Part shown: in pieces, positions 33,658-40,914 of the stretch
How the letters are laid out: every line of letters starts with the position of its first letter
Numbering within the stretch: position 1 is the first letter of the stretch
NCBI GenBank assembly: GCA_001798855.1
Contig: MGQQ01000154.1
Location: 1 to 48,864, forward strand
Source of the DNA: Deltaproteobacteria bacterium RBG_16_49_23
GTDB taxonomy: Bacteria > Desulfobacterota > BSN033 > UBA1163
DNA: 48,864 bases
Reading direction: 5' to 3'
Notes under the pieces: model-generated
What the model saw: only the letters and a program-made list of their open reading frames with translations
Databases searched by the model: none
What the model was told of the DNA's origin: nothing
Made by a program: the position numbers and the translations under genes

Positions 33658-35868
33658 ATGAAATTCAAAGTATTTGCGTTATTAACAATCGCTTTAATGC
33701 TCTTTGGGTTTGGCCAGACTGCACGGGCGGACCTGACCTTGACCGGGCCTACGGACCTTGTCACCGGGTTCCCAACATTCTATCAAGATATCCCTCTCGT
33801 GCAGTTATCGCTATGCGATGTCCTCCCTGCTGATGGGCTTTCTCCCCCGTGCCCAAGCCTCACGCTGACCAACCCGGCAGGGCCGGTTGACGCAGCAAAC
33901 ATTGTTGAGGCTTTTTACTATGTAGCCGCAGCAGACAGCGCTTTAGGGGGTTTTGACGGCCCGAATGGAGAGATTCTCGTCATTACAGCACAGGTTCTTG
34001 CTGCTGGAGCAGTCGCACCGGACCCGGCAGCGGTCATCAATGAAGTTACCATCCGGCTTGACAATCTGACTATCCCCGGTGACTATACGGTTGCAACCCC
34101 GTGGGGGACTTTCGGGCCGTTCACAGTTCCTAATCCTATACCCGTCGGTTTCCGGATCGATTTCCGCACATCCGACGATGGCATTACCGGCGTTGGCGAG
34201 GCTCCAGCATTTGGCGGGGCACTGGGTGGTCCGATTCAGCATTTCCTGGGCAACGGCACTGGCGCGGCCTTCCCGGGTCATATCGGGGACGGAGTTACAG
34301 CTGCGGCATTAATTATTCCACCGGGATTCCCTGGTCCTTCTTCCGTAACTGTCTCGGGCGCTATTGATGCAACGACCAATCTTTTTCTGGTTGAAGGCAA
34401 AGTCGCTGCTTTTGGTCTCAATGTTACACTTGCCGGCAATGGGACAGGCACAGTGACAAGCGCCCCGGTTGGAATCAACTGTCCGGGGGATTGTACAGAG
34501 GCTTATGCGCCCGGAACAGTGGTTACATTGACAGCCACGCCCACTGTGGGTATTTTCACAACCTGGACAGGGTGCACTCCCGTCCCTGGAGTGCCCACTC
34601 AATGCACAGCGACAATGAATGCGGCAACGAATGTTACAGCCACATTCAGCGCCGCCAGCATTGCGGTTGCCCCGCTCACCGGGGCCTTCGGAGATGTCAA
34701 TCTGGGCAGTGTTGAAATGATGAACTTCACTGTGACCAATAACAGCGTTGTCAATGTTTTGATGGGCACGGCCGCTGTTGCTGGCACACTGACCACGGAC
34801 TTTACCAAGGGAACTGACACCTGCTCCGGGCAGACCCTATTGCCGGCTGGCACCTGTATTATCCAGGTCCGGTTCTTACCCACTGCAGCAGCCGCAATGG
34901 CAGGAACCCTGACCATTCCTTCTAACGCCCCCGGTGCAGCGCCGGTAATTCCTCTGAGCGGAACCGGGACCAACGCCCAGGTATTTGGCGACATCTTACC
35001 CACCTCTCCTTTTGAGAACCACATCAATTCACTCTCTAACAATGGCATCGCCCTTGGATGCACCGTTAACCAATTCTGTCCCCAGAACTTAGTCACTCGT
35101 GGACAGATGTCTGCCTTCATCATCCGGGCAGATGAGGGAGAACCAGCTACGACAATCATCACCGTTCCTATGAGCGGAGCCCAGGAAATTCCGGTTGTGA
35201 CAACCGCAGCTACGGGTACAGCCTCAATGACCGTAAACCTGACAACAGGAGTGCTTGGTGGCTCGATCAGCTTCTCTAACCTCACGGCTGGAGGAATTAC
35301 TCTGGCCCATATCCACGAGGCCGCACTTGGAGTAAATGGTCCGCCTATCGTCGATTTTACAGGAGGATTTACTCCGGGCCAGACCACCGGCACAGTGACG
35401 ATCAGCGGGACATTAACTCCGGCTCAGATCACGACGTTGATTGCCAGAGGCCTCTATTTCAACATTCACTCCGTAGCCTTCCCCAACGGAGAAATCAGAG
35501 GACAGATTGAGCCAAGGTTTACGGATGTGCCATTCAACGACACATTCTTCAGACACATCGAAAGGATGGCCATAAGAGGAATCACCCTCGGCATCGGAGG
35601 GAACCTCTATGGACCCGTTAACAATGTAACCAGGGCGGAGATGGCCTCCTTCATCGTGAGGGCCGTGGATGGAGCTGATGCCACGACTTGCCTGGGAACA
35701 GTTTTTACCGATGTGCCCGTTGGCGCTCCTCACTGCGCCAACATCGAAAGGCTCAGAACCCTTAATGTAACCCTGGGATGCGGTACGAATTTATACTGTC
35801 CAGCGGATAGCGTCCCCAGGGAGCAAATGGCCGCTTTCATCGCCAGAGCGTTTCTGGGAATTCCATAA
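33658..35868 (+). CDS. Secreted CHRD-domain protein with split SLH anchor (paralogue 2)
   Basis: A 736-residue tandem paralogue of the gene at 30881. The two share the same domain order and long near-identical stretches from the InlB-like domain (VEGKVAAFGLNVTLAGNGTG) to the end. The N-terminal 240 residues after the signal peptide (LLTIALMLFGFGQTARA) differ much more, so the variable part is probably the functional, exposed end. SLH motif 1, then CHRD (MSGAQEIPVV, LAHIHEAALGVNGPP, GLYFNIHSVAFPNGEIRGQI), then SLH motifs 2 and 3 ending RAFLGIP. Start: GAAGGAGG before ATG 33658. A terminator separates it from paralogue 1, so the two genes are probably transcribed separately from similar promoters. 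Confidence 0.87.
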   Translation: MKFKVFALLTIALMLFGFGQTARADLTLTGPTDLVTGFPTFYQDIPLVQLSLCDVLPADGLSPPCPSLTLTNPAGPVDAANIVEAFYYVAAADSALGGFDGPNGEILVITAQVLAAGAVAPDPAAVINEVTIRLDNLTIPGDYTVATPWGTFGPFTVPNPIPVGFRIDFRTSDDGITGVGEAPAFGGALGGPIQHFLGNGTGAAFPGHIGDGVTAAALIIPPGFPGPSSVTVSGAIDATTNLFLVEGKVAAFGLNVTLAGNGTGTVTSAPVGINCPGDCTEAYAPGTVVTLTATPTVGIFTTWTGCTPVPGVPTQCTATMNAATNVTATFSAASIAVAPLTGAFGDVNLGSVEMMNFTVTNNSVVNVLMGTAAVAGTLTTDFTKGTDTCSGQTLLPAGTCIIQVRFLPTAAAAMAGTLTIPSNAPGAAPVIPLSGTGTNAQVFGDILPTSPFENHINSLSNNGIALGCTVNQFCPQNLVTRGQMSAFIIRADEGEPATTIITVPMSGAQEIPVVTTAATGTASMTVNLTTGVLGGSISFSNLTAGGITLAHIHEAALGVNGPPIVDFTGGFTPGQTTGTVTISGTLTPAQITTLIARGLYFNIHSVAFPNGEIRGQIEPRFTDVPFNDTFFRHIERMAIRGITLGIGGNLYGPVNNVTRAEMASFIVRAVDGADATTCLGTVFTDVPVGAPHCANIERLRTLNVTLGCGTNLYCPADSVPREQMAAFIARAFLGIP

Positions 35869-35883
35869 TCTAATTGGTCCATG

Positions 35884-35951
35884 GTAGGGGCAATTCATGC
35901 TTGCACGCCGAAGTGCAGGCGTTTCAGCACGCAGGCATGAATTGCCCCTAC
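35884..35951. repeat. 17-bp inverted repeat element
   Basis: GTAGGGGCAATTCATGC (35884-35900) and its complement (35935-35951) enclose 34 bp. The arm resembles the stem of the terminator at 33125, suggesting that terminator came from the same repeat family. Confidence 0.7.
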
Positions 35952-35957
35952 TTCTAA

Positions 35958-35997
35958 ATCGGGCAAACTTCTCTTTCAAAAGGGAAGTTTGCCCGAT
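35958..35997 (+). terminator. Strong hairpin after the second CHRD/SLH gene
   Basis: A 14-bp perfect stem (ATCGGGCAAACTTC at 35958-35971, complement at 35984-35997) with a 12-nt loop. There is no long T tract, so termination is possible but not certain. Confidence 0.5.
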
Positions 35998-36013
35998 AGT
36001 TTCAGTTGTGACA

Positions 36014-36022
36014 TTACCCTAT
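36014..36022 (+). promoter_or_regulatory. TTACCCTAT motif upstream of the second oxidase module
   Basis: The fourth exact copy of the 9-mer, about 180 bp upstream of the sigma-54 promoter at 36193. It is a candidate remote activator site. Confidence 0.4.
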
Positions 36023-36035
36023 TTGCTGCAATTAG

Positions 36036-36150
36036 AGGCAGTCTATAAACTAACGGATTTAAAAAGTCCTCATTCCGGCGAAAGCCGGAATCCAGTAATT
36101 TCAGTTCGTTATAAAAACACTGGACACCGGTTTTCACCGGTGAGACGATT
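36036..36150. repeat. MITE-like repeat, degenerate copy
   Basis: GTCTATAAACTAACGG followed by the dyad CATTCCGGCGAAAGCCGGAA (36070-36089) matches the left half of the element at 40385-40513. The right end is not clearly conserved. It lies inside the control region between the activator motif and the sigma-54 promoter. Confidence 0.5.
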
Positions 36151-36192
36151 CTTCACAAAACCATAATTCATGATAGTGACAACAGAATTTGA

Positions 36193-36210
36193 TTGGCACT
36201 TTTTTTGCTT
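36193..36210 (+). promoter_or_regulatory. Sigma-54 promoter of the second oxidase module
   Basis: TTGGCACTTTTTTTGCTT has a full -24 TTGGCAC and -12 TTGC, with exactly 10 bases between GG and GC. It lies 60 bp upstream of the ATG at 36270. Confidence 0.8.
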
Positions 36211-36269
36211 ATTTATTTGACAAATGAACTTTCGAACTCCCGTTGCTACCTTTACTAAAGGAGGAATCT

Positions 36270-37475
36270 ATGAGAAGAATTAACAGACGGGAATTTATCA
36301 AGATGGGCCTCAGTAGTCTCTCGGTCATTGCTGTGGGCTCGCACATCAAGGTCCCGGGGATGTTCGGCAAGAACGAAGCTCTGGCCGCCGCCATATCGGT
36401 CAACCTCACCATCACCGATGCCCTGGTGGAGATGATAGACCTGACTCCGGTTTACCACTGGGTCTTTGACGATGGAGGAGGCCCCCGTTTCCCAGGGCCT
36501 CTGATCATTGTAGAAGAGGGCGATGACGTAACCTTCAATATCACCAACGCTCTCGATGAGCCTCATGCCGTCGCTATTTCGGGCACCAAGATTAACAGCG
36601 GCCTGGTCAATCCCGGCCAGCAGAGGCCCATGGTTTTCACAGCGCCCGCTGCCGGCACGTATATTTACTACGATCCTTTGAATGCGCCTGTGAACCGGGT
36701 TCTCGGCCTTCATGGAGTCCTGATCGTTCTTCCAAGGGGAACGCCAAACATCCCGTATAGCATTCCGACTCCCAATGTCCAGCAGCTTTTCGCCGATCTC
36801 GGAACGACAGCGCACTTCCCAGGGAACCCATGGAACCCCGCAAGAACGTTTGTCTGGGTCGTCCATCAGATCGATCCCTTGTTGAACGCACTTGCAGAGC
36901 CGGCGGGCGCTCCTCCGATTAATCGCATAAACTTTGTGAATCAGTTCCTGCCAAGATATTTCACCATCACCGGCAAGAGCGGCCACTTTGTCGTTGAAGA
37001 CGAGGAGGTTACTCCGAATGGCCGTGTCGGTCAACCGGCCCTTGTCAGGATTGTAAATACTGGTCTGGCTACCGAATCGCTCCATATTCACGCAAACCAC
37101 GTCTATCCTGTCGCAATTAACGGGGTAGTGCAGAGCAACGTCCATTACATAGACACGATGACATCCGGTCCCATGGACAGAATCGATTGGCTTGTCCCGT
37201 TTATCCGGCCGCCGGATATTCCTGTGAAACCGGGCAATCCGGGGGGGAATGCTCCATTCCAGAACCAACCCATCATCCGTTTCGATGCGTCTGATGAATT
37301 GGCTTTCATCACTACTCCTAACAACATACAGCTCAGTCCGATGGACTATCCTATGCACGATCATATGGAGCCATCTCAGACCGCGGCAGGCGGCAACTAC
37401 AACGCAGGGCTGCTCTCCCATATCATCTTTACCGGCGATATAGATGGGGTAGATTTCCCAAGACAGCCCGGATAA
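36270..37475 (+). CDS. Tat-exported multicopper-oxidase-like protein lacking Cys, module 2 subunit A
   Basis: A 401-residue two-cupredoxin protein, paralogous to 10497-11981. The Tat signal has NRREFIK (5-11), a hydrophobic stretch and an ALAA region near 37-40. Conserved features are PGPLIIVEEGD, DEPHA, YYDPLNAPVNRVLGLHGVLIV, HIHANH (272-277) and YPMHDHMEPSQTAAGGNYNAG (HDH 363-365). The protein contains no cysteine at all, so it cannot hold a type-1 blue-copper site alone. ATG 36270 with AAAGGAGG just upstream is chosen over TTG 36243. The signal-less partner with HWHG and HCH motifs follows 95 bp later. It may act as the Tat carrier and structural or His-rich half of an oxidase. Confidence 0.85.
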   Translation: MRRINRREFIKMGLSSLSVIAVGSHIKVPGMFGKNEALAAAISVNLTITDALVEMIDLTPVYHWVFDDGGGPRFPGPLIIVEEGDDVTFNITNALDEPHAVAISGTKINSGLVNPGQQRPMVFTAPAAGTYIYYDPLNAPVNRVLGLHGVLIVLPRGTPNIPYSIPTPNVQQLFADLGTTAHFPGNPWNPARTFVWVVHQIDPLLNALAEPAGAPPINRINFVNQFLPRYFTITGKSGHFVVEDEEVTPNGRVGQPALVRIVNTGLATESLHIHANHVYPVAINGVVQSNVHYIDTMTSGPMDRIDWLVPFIRPPDIPVKPGNPGGNAPFQNQPIIRFDASDELAFITTPNNIQLSPMDYPMHDHMEPSQTAAGGNYNAGLLSHIIFTGDIDGVDFPRQPG

Positions 37476-37556
37476 TTGAAGGGGACAGGGTGCAGGGTAT
37501 TGGGTGAAGTTACTCCCTACCCCCTACCCCCTACGCACTACACCCTTCTTGAAAGA
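37476..37556. repeat. GGGTG/CACCC-type inverted array
   Basis: AGGGTGCAGGGTATTGGGTG near 37488-37507 is mirrored by CCCTACCCCCTACCCCCTA near 37513-37531 and CACTACACCC after it. It separates subunit A from subunit B; a similar array lies at 46486-46540. Confidence 0.6.
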
Positions 37557-37570
37557 AAGGAGAAAACAAA

Positions 37571-38803
37571 ATGGCTGGTTTGATTCAGCGTGAACGTTTG
37601 GTGCCGGGCAGTAGGCTTGCGAGGAAGTTTAACAAGTCTCTCTGGCCCGATATCGTGAACAGAGGCACCCCATTCGATGCAGCGCCGCCGAATAGGTTTC
37701 AGGACCGGGAACTTCTCGCAGGCATCAGGCTTCCTTTGCCCTATCCCAACCCAACGACGGGAGTCAATGATATCCAGATGTGGGTTCTTTTCGACCCAGC
37801 CTTACCAGCCACATTCCCGTCTCAATTAGTTCGCGTGGTGCAGGGGGAAATTGTCCATAGCCGCACATCCGGCCACTCAGGCTCGCACACTATCCACTGG
37901 CACGGCATCGAGCCCACGCCTGCCAATGACGGCGTTGGCCATGATTCCTTCGAAGTCGGTCAATATACCTACCAGTGGCATGCCTCGGAGCCCGGCTTCT
38001 ACTTTTATCATTGCCATAAAAACACGGTGCTCCATTTTGAAATGGGACTTTACGGCGCTCTGATCATAGATCCTCCGAAGCCGCCCGGAGCGCCGGGAGC
38101 AGATCCGAACCCGCCCTACCCATTAGGAGGTCCGGGGTATGTCAGCGCTAACACGCCGGGACTGCCTGGATTCGATAATGCGACAAAAACTCTCCGATAC
38201 GACGTTGAAAGGGCCTGGGTTTGCGACTCCATGGACTCAAGGTGGCATGAGCTGGGGGTGAACGAATCCATGTTCACACACGGAGCCGATCCGAACATCC
38301 CGAACGGCCAGGTCGGCAGTGGTTGGACCAGCACCGGCATCCTTAACGATTTCAGACCCGATATCTTCGTGATCACGGGCGTGCCGATTCCTGCAGGAGC
38401 CAATGGCCAGCCTGATGGAAATATCCCCATCACGCCTGCTGCTTTCCCCCTCAACCCGGATCTCGCCGCATCAGCAGGAGTTGTCTCCGCAACCGTTCCG
38501 AGGGGTCAGACCGTTCTGCTCCACGTTCTCAATGCCGATTATCTGATTCAAGAATACACACTCGGGATCGACGCGCTGGTCATCGGAGCAGATGGCCGCA
38601 ACTTTGGAACGACTGCGCACACGCAATACGCACAGCCCTTCACCATTCCGGCCAACAGGCCGTTCCGCCTGACGAGCGCCCGGAGATGGTCGATGATAGT
38701 GAGGCCGACAACGGCCGGCGTGATTCCGTTCAAGTGCGACTTTCTCAACTGGATCACTCAGGCAAGGGAAGGGACAGCCCGGACGCAGATCACAGTAATA
38801 TAA
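37571..38803 (+). CDS. Multicopper-oxidase-like protein without signal peptide, module 2 subunit B
   Basis: A 410-residue paralogue of 12065-13504. Copper motifs: HTIHWHG (H106, H109, H111), DGVGH (H124) and FYHCHKNTVLHFEMGL (H147, C148, H149, H155 with M158 nearby). The second half is a cupredoxin-like sandwich (VSATVPRGQTVLLHVLNADY). The N-terminus MAGLIQRERLVPGSRLARKF is polar and has no signal peptide. Start: AAAGGAG (37556-37562) before ATG 37571. As in module 1 it follows a Tat-signalled subunit A, so joint Tat export is the likely route. Only about 35 more residues at the N-terminus and some loops distinguish the longer module-1 form. Confidence 0.85.
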   Translation: MAGLIQRERLVPGSRLARKFNKSLWPDIVNRGTPFDAAPPNRFQDRELLAGIRLPLPYPNPTTGVNDIQMWVLFDPALPATFPSQLVRVVQGEIVHSRTSGHSGSHTIHWHGIEPTPANDGVGHDSFEVGQYTYQWHASEPGFYFYHCHKNTVLHFEMGLYGALIIDPPKPPGAPGADPNPPYPLGGPGYVSANTPGLPGFDNATKTLRYDVERAWVCDSMDSRWHELGVNESMFTHGADPNIPNGQVGSGWTSTGILNDFRPDIFVITGVPIPAGANGQPDGNIPITPAAFPLNPDLAASAGVVSATVPRGQTVLLHVLNADYLIQEYTLGIDALVIGADGRNFGTTAHTQYAQPFTIPANRPFRLTSARRWSMIVRPTTAGVIPFKCDFLNWITQAREGTARTQITVI

Positions 38804-38906
38804 GAAAAAGTGATCAGTCATCAGTGATCAGTTATCAGTGTAGGAATACAGGGCGTTTGGTTCAGAGTTACACAACACCCTGCCCCCTGCACCCTTCACC
38901 CTCAGT
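38804..38906. repeat. CAGTGATCAGT array and CACCC-type array
   Basis: AGTGATCAGTCATCAGTGATC (about 38809-38829) and CCCTGCCCCCTGCACCC at 38878-38894. These are non-coding relatives of the arrays at 9917 and 37476. The RBS AAGGAGG follows at about 38911. Confidence 0.55.
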
Positions 38907-38924
38907 AAAGAAGGAGGAAATGCC

Positions 38925-40253
38925 ATGCGGAAAAAAACCCGGTTTCTATATCTGGCGCTCGCGCTCTTCTTATCAGGCCATGGATCTGCCATTGCCCTCA
39001 CCGCCACCCCCATAGACGATGTGACCGTAACAGCCTTGACTATTTCCCAGACGCTCATGCCTGGACTTGGAATAACAGGGCTAACTACCCTTGGAGGTGA
39101 TGAGGCATTAGGAATCTTTACGGGAACGACTCCGGTGGATGGGGTCAGTATTCCGACCGGCATCATTCTCAGCACAGGAAGGGTTGAGAATGTGCCTGGC
39201 CCCAATTTCGGAGAAAGCAATGGCCAGCATCTTAGGGCAGGAGATCCTGCTCTCGATGCTCTCATCGCCGGTCCAACCCTTGATGCGGCAGGGGTCCAAT
39301 TCAGTTTCACACCCACCCAGCCCGTGGCCATCTTCAACATCGTCTTTTCCTCTGATGAATATATGACAGGCGTGGGCGGGTCGAATGATGTCTTCGGTCT
39401 CTTTATAAACGGGACGAATATCGCCCTTGTCCCGGGGACGCTCAATCCTATGTCTGTCCTCAACATCGATAAGATACTGACCCCAACGCTCTTTAAAGAC
39501 AATGACCATTCCCCCCTGGGAGCGCCATCGGCCTTTGCCATTGAGGCGGACGGCATGACAAGAGTGATGAAGGCCAGAGTCCTCCTAACGCCCGGCGTGG
39601 CTCATACCCTCAAAGTCGTCATCGCCGATGGCCCTGTGGTGCCTGGAGCCGCTGACGACTTTGGTGATTCAACCGTGTTTATGGCTCCGGCAAAATTCCT
39701 TACCCCTCGTTTTGGAGACGTTGCCTTTGCCAACATCTTTCTGGAGTATGTTGAAGAGGTGCTCACCGAGGGAATCACCCTGGGCTGTTCAGCAAACCCC
39801 TTGCTCTATTGTCCAGGCGACCTCGTCAACAGAGGGCAGATGGCTGCATTTCTGGCAAGGGCCGTCGATGGCGTTGATCCTACTGCCTGCCTTGGAACCG
39901 TATTTCCGGATGTGCCGGTGGGATATCCATTCTGCGCCCACATCGAAAGAGTTGCAGCCCTCGGCATCGCCCTCGGTTTTGTTGATGGAACTTTCAAGCC
40001 CGCGGACCTGGTCAATCGTGAACAAATGGCCGCTTTCCTCATCAGGGGCGTGGAAGGAAATCCTGCAGGAACCTGCGCCGTCCAGCCCTTTACGGATGTG
40101 ACAGTTCCCAATGTCTTCTGCAAGCATATCGAGAGGATTAGAGACCTTGAAATAACCCTGGGCTTTGCGGATGGAACCTATAAGCCTCTGGACACGGTCA
40201 ACAGAGAGCAGATGGCCGCTTTCTTAGCCAGGGCGTTTTTGGGACTGTTTTAA
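38925..40253 (+). CDS. Choice-of-anchor-L domain protein with SLH anchor
   Basis: A 442-residue secreted protein. A signal peptide (about 1-25, FLYLALALFLSGHGSAIA) is followed by a choice-of-anchor L domain (about 30-250: GIILSTGRVENVPGPN, IVFSSDEYMTGVGGSNDVFGLF, HTLKVVIADG). Three SLH motifs (about 262-442) have the family Cys pattern (GCSANPLLYCPGDLVNRGQMA, FPDVPVGYPFCAHIERV, FTDVTVPNVFCKHIERI) and end RAFLGLF. The role of the anchor-L domain is not known. It is the third gene of the second oxidase module, where module 1 has an SLH propeller in the same place, so an SLH partner may be a fixed part of the module. Confidence 0.87.
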   Translation: MRKKTRFLYLALALFLSGHGSAIALTATPIDDVTVTALTISQTLMPGLGITGLTTLGGDEALGIFTGTTPVDGVSIPTGIILSTGRVENVPGPNFGESNGQHLRAGDPALDALIAGPTLDAAGVQFSFTPTQPVAIFNIVFSSDEYMTGVGGSNDVFGLFINGTNIALVPGTLNPMSVLNIDKILTPTLFKDNDHSPLGAPSAFAIEADGMTRVMKARVLLTPGVAHTLKVVIADGPVVPGAADDFGDSTVFMAPAKFLTPRFGDVAFANIFLEYVEEVLTEGITLGCSANPLLYCPGDLVNRGQMAAFLARAVDGVDPTACLGTVFPDVPVGYPFCAHIERVAALGIALGFVDGTFKPADLVNREQMAAFLIRGVEGNPAGTCAVQPFTDVTVPNVFCKHIERIRDLEITLGFADGTYKPLDTVNREQMAAFLARAFLGLF

Positions 40254-40273
40254 TAAAACCATAAACCATGAAA

Positions 40274-40332
40274 AGTTCCGGGTTTCGGGTTGCGGGTTAA
40301 AAAACTCGTAACTCGGAACACGGAACGGTTCT
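40274..40332. repeat. GGTTGCGGG-type inverted array
   Basis: GTTCCGGGTTTCGGGTTGCG (about 40275) is mirrored by AACTCGTAACTCGGAACACG (about 40304-40323). It follows the anchor-L gene stop and may form a long hairpin at the transcript end. Confidence 0.6.
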
Positions 40333-40384
40333 TGTAAAAATACCATATTACAATTACCTGATCCCCATCTTTCATCTATTTAGA

Positions 40385-40513
40385 GTCTGTTTATTAACTA
40401 ACGGTTTTCAAAAAGGTCGTCATTCCGGCGAAAGCCGGAATCCAGTTCTTTCAAGACCTTCTGGATGCCGGATCAGGTCCGGCATGACGGGAAAGTGGAA
40501 TTTATAAACAGAC
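40385..40513. mobile_element. 129-bp MITE-like element
   Basis: Terminal inverted repeats GTCTGTTTATTAA (40385-40397) and TTTATAAACAGAC (40501-40513) match at 12 of 13 positions. The inside has the dyads CATTCCGGCGAAAGCCGGAA and TGCCGGATCAGGTCCGGCA. CTATTT occurs on both sides (40376-40381, 40515-40520), possibly a target duplication. A degenerate copy is at 36036. Confidence 0.65.
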
Positions 40514-40542
40514 ACTATTTGGTATACAAGGAACTGTTCGCC

Positions 40543-40833
40543 ATGAAATTCAAACATCGTTTTCTGGCCAAGTGCATATTGGTATGTATGGTTTTACATC
40601 TTGTCCTGAGCGCTTCCGAATATCCCCTTTGTTCGAATGTTTTGCCGGATGAGTTTTTAGATTTTTTCGGTGTTTACCAGGACAATCTGTCGGTCTCTCT
40701 CTTATTTTTATTCATGTTTTTGGCCATCTTTTATCAATCTATTCTCAGCCCATCCATCGCCCCTCTTTCAGCTTTAGAGGCAACCCCTCTTCATTCCACA
40801 AAAAAGCTCACCTCAACCCTTCTTCGCATCTAA
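40543..40833 (+). CDS. Small hypothetical membrane protein
   Basis: A 96-residue protein that I do not recognise. A hydrophobic N-terminal segment (about 10-24, ILVCMVLHLVLSAS) is followed by a probable membrane helix (about 52-68, SLLFLFMFLAIFYQ) and a Ser/Thr/Leu-rich tail. ATG 40543 with AAGGAA upstream is preferred over the longer reading from 40465, which starts inside the repeat element. It ends 82 bp before the cadherin-like gene and may be co-transcribed with it. Reality of the gene is moderately supported. Confidence 0.5.
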   Translation: MKFKHRFLAKCILVCMVLHLVLSASEYPLCSNVLPDEFLDFFGVYQDNLSVSLLFLFMFLAIFYQSILSPSIAPLSALEATPLHSTKKLTSTLLRI

Positions 40834-40914
40834 CCTGCTTTTTCCACTGCCCTGGTGCAGGGGCATCCTTAGGTCGACTTTAGAAATCAAAAATTTTCAA
40901 GGAGGTATTTTGCT

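Noticed and set aside
36070-36089. CGGCGAAAGCCG hairpin resembling a GEMM riboswitch stem
   Set aside because: The second helix, the conserved core and tetraloop receptor are missing, and the same hairpin lies inside a dispersed MITE at 40385.
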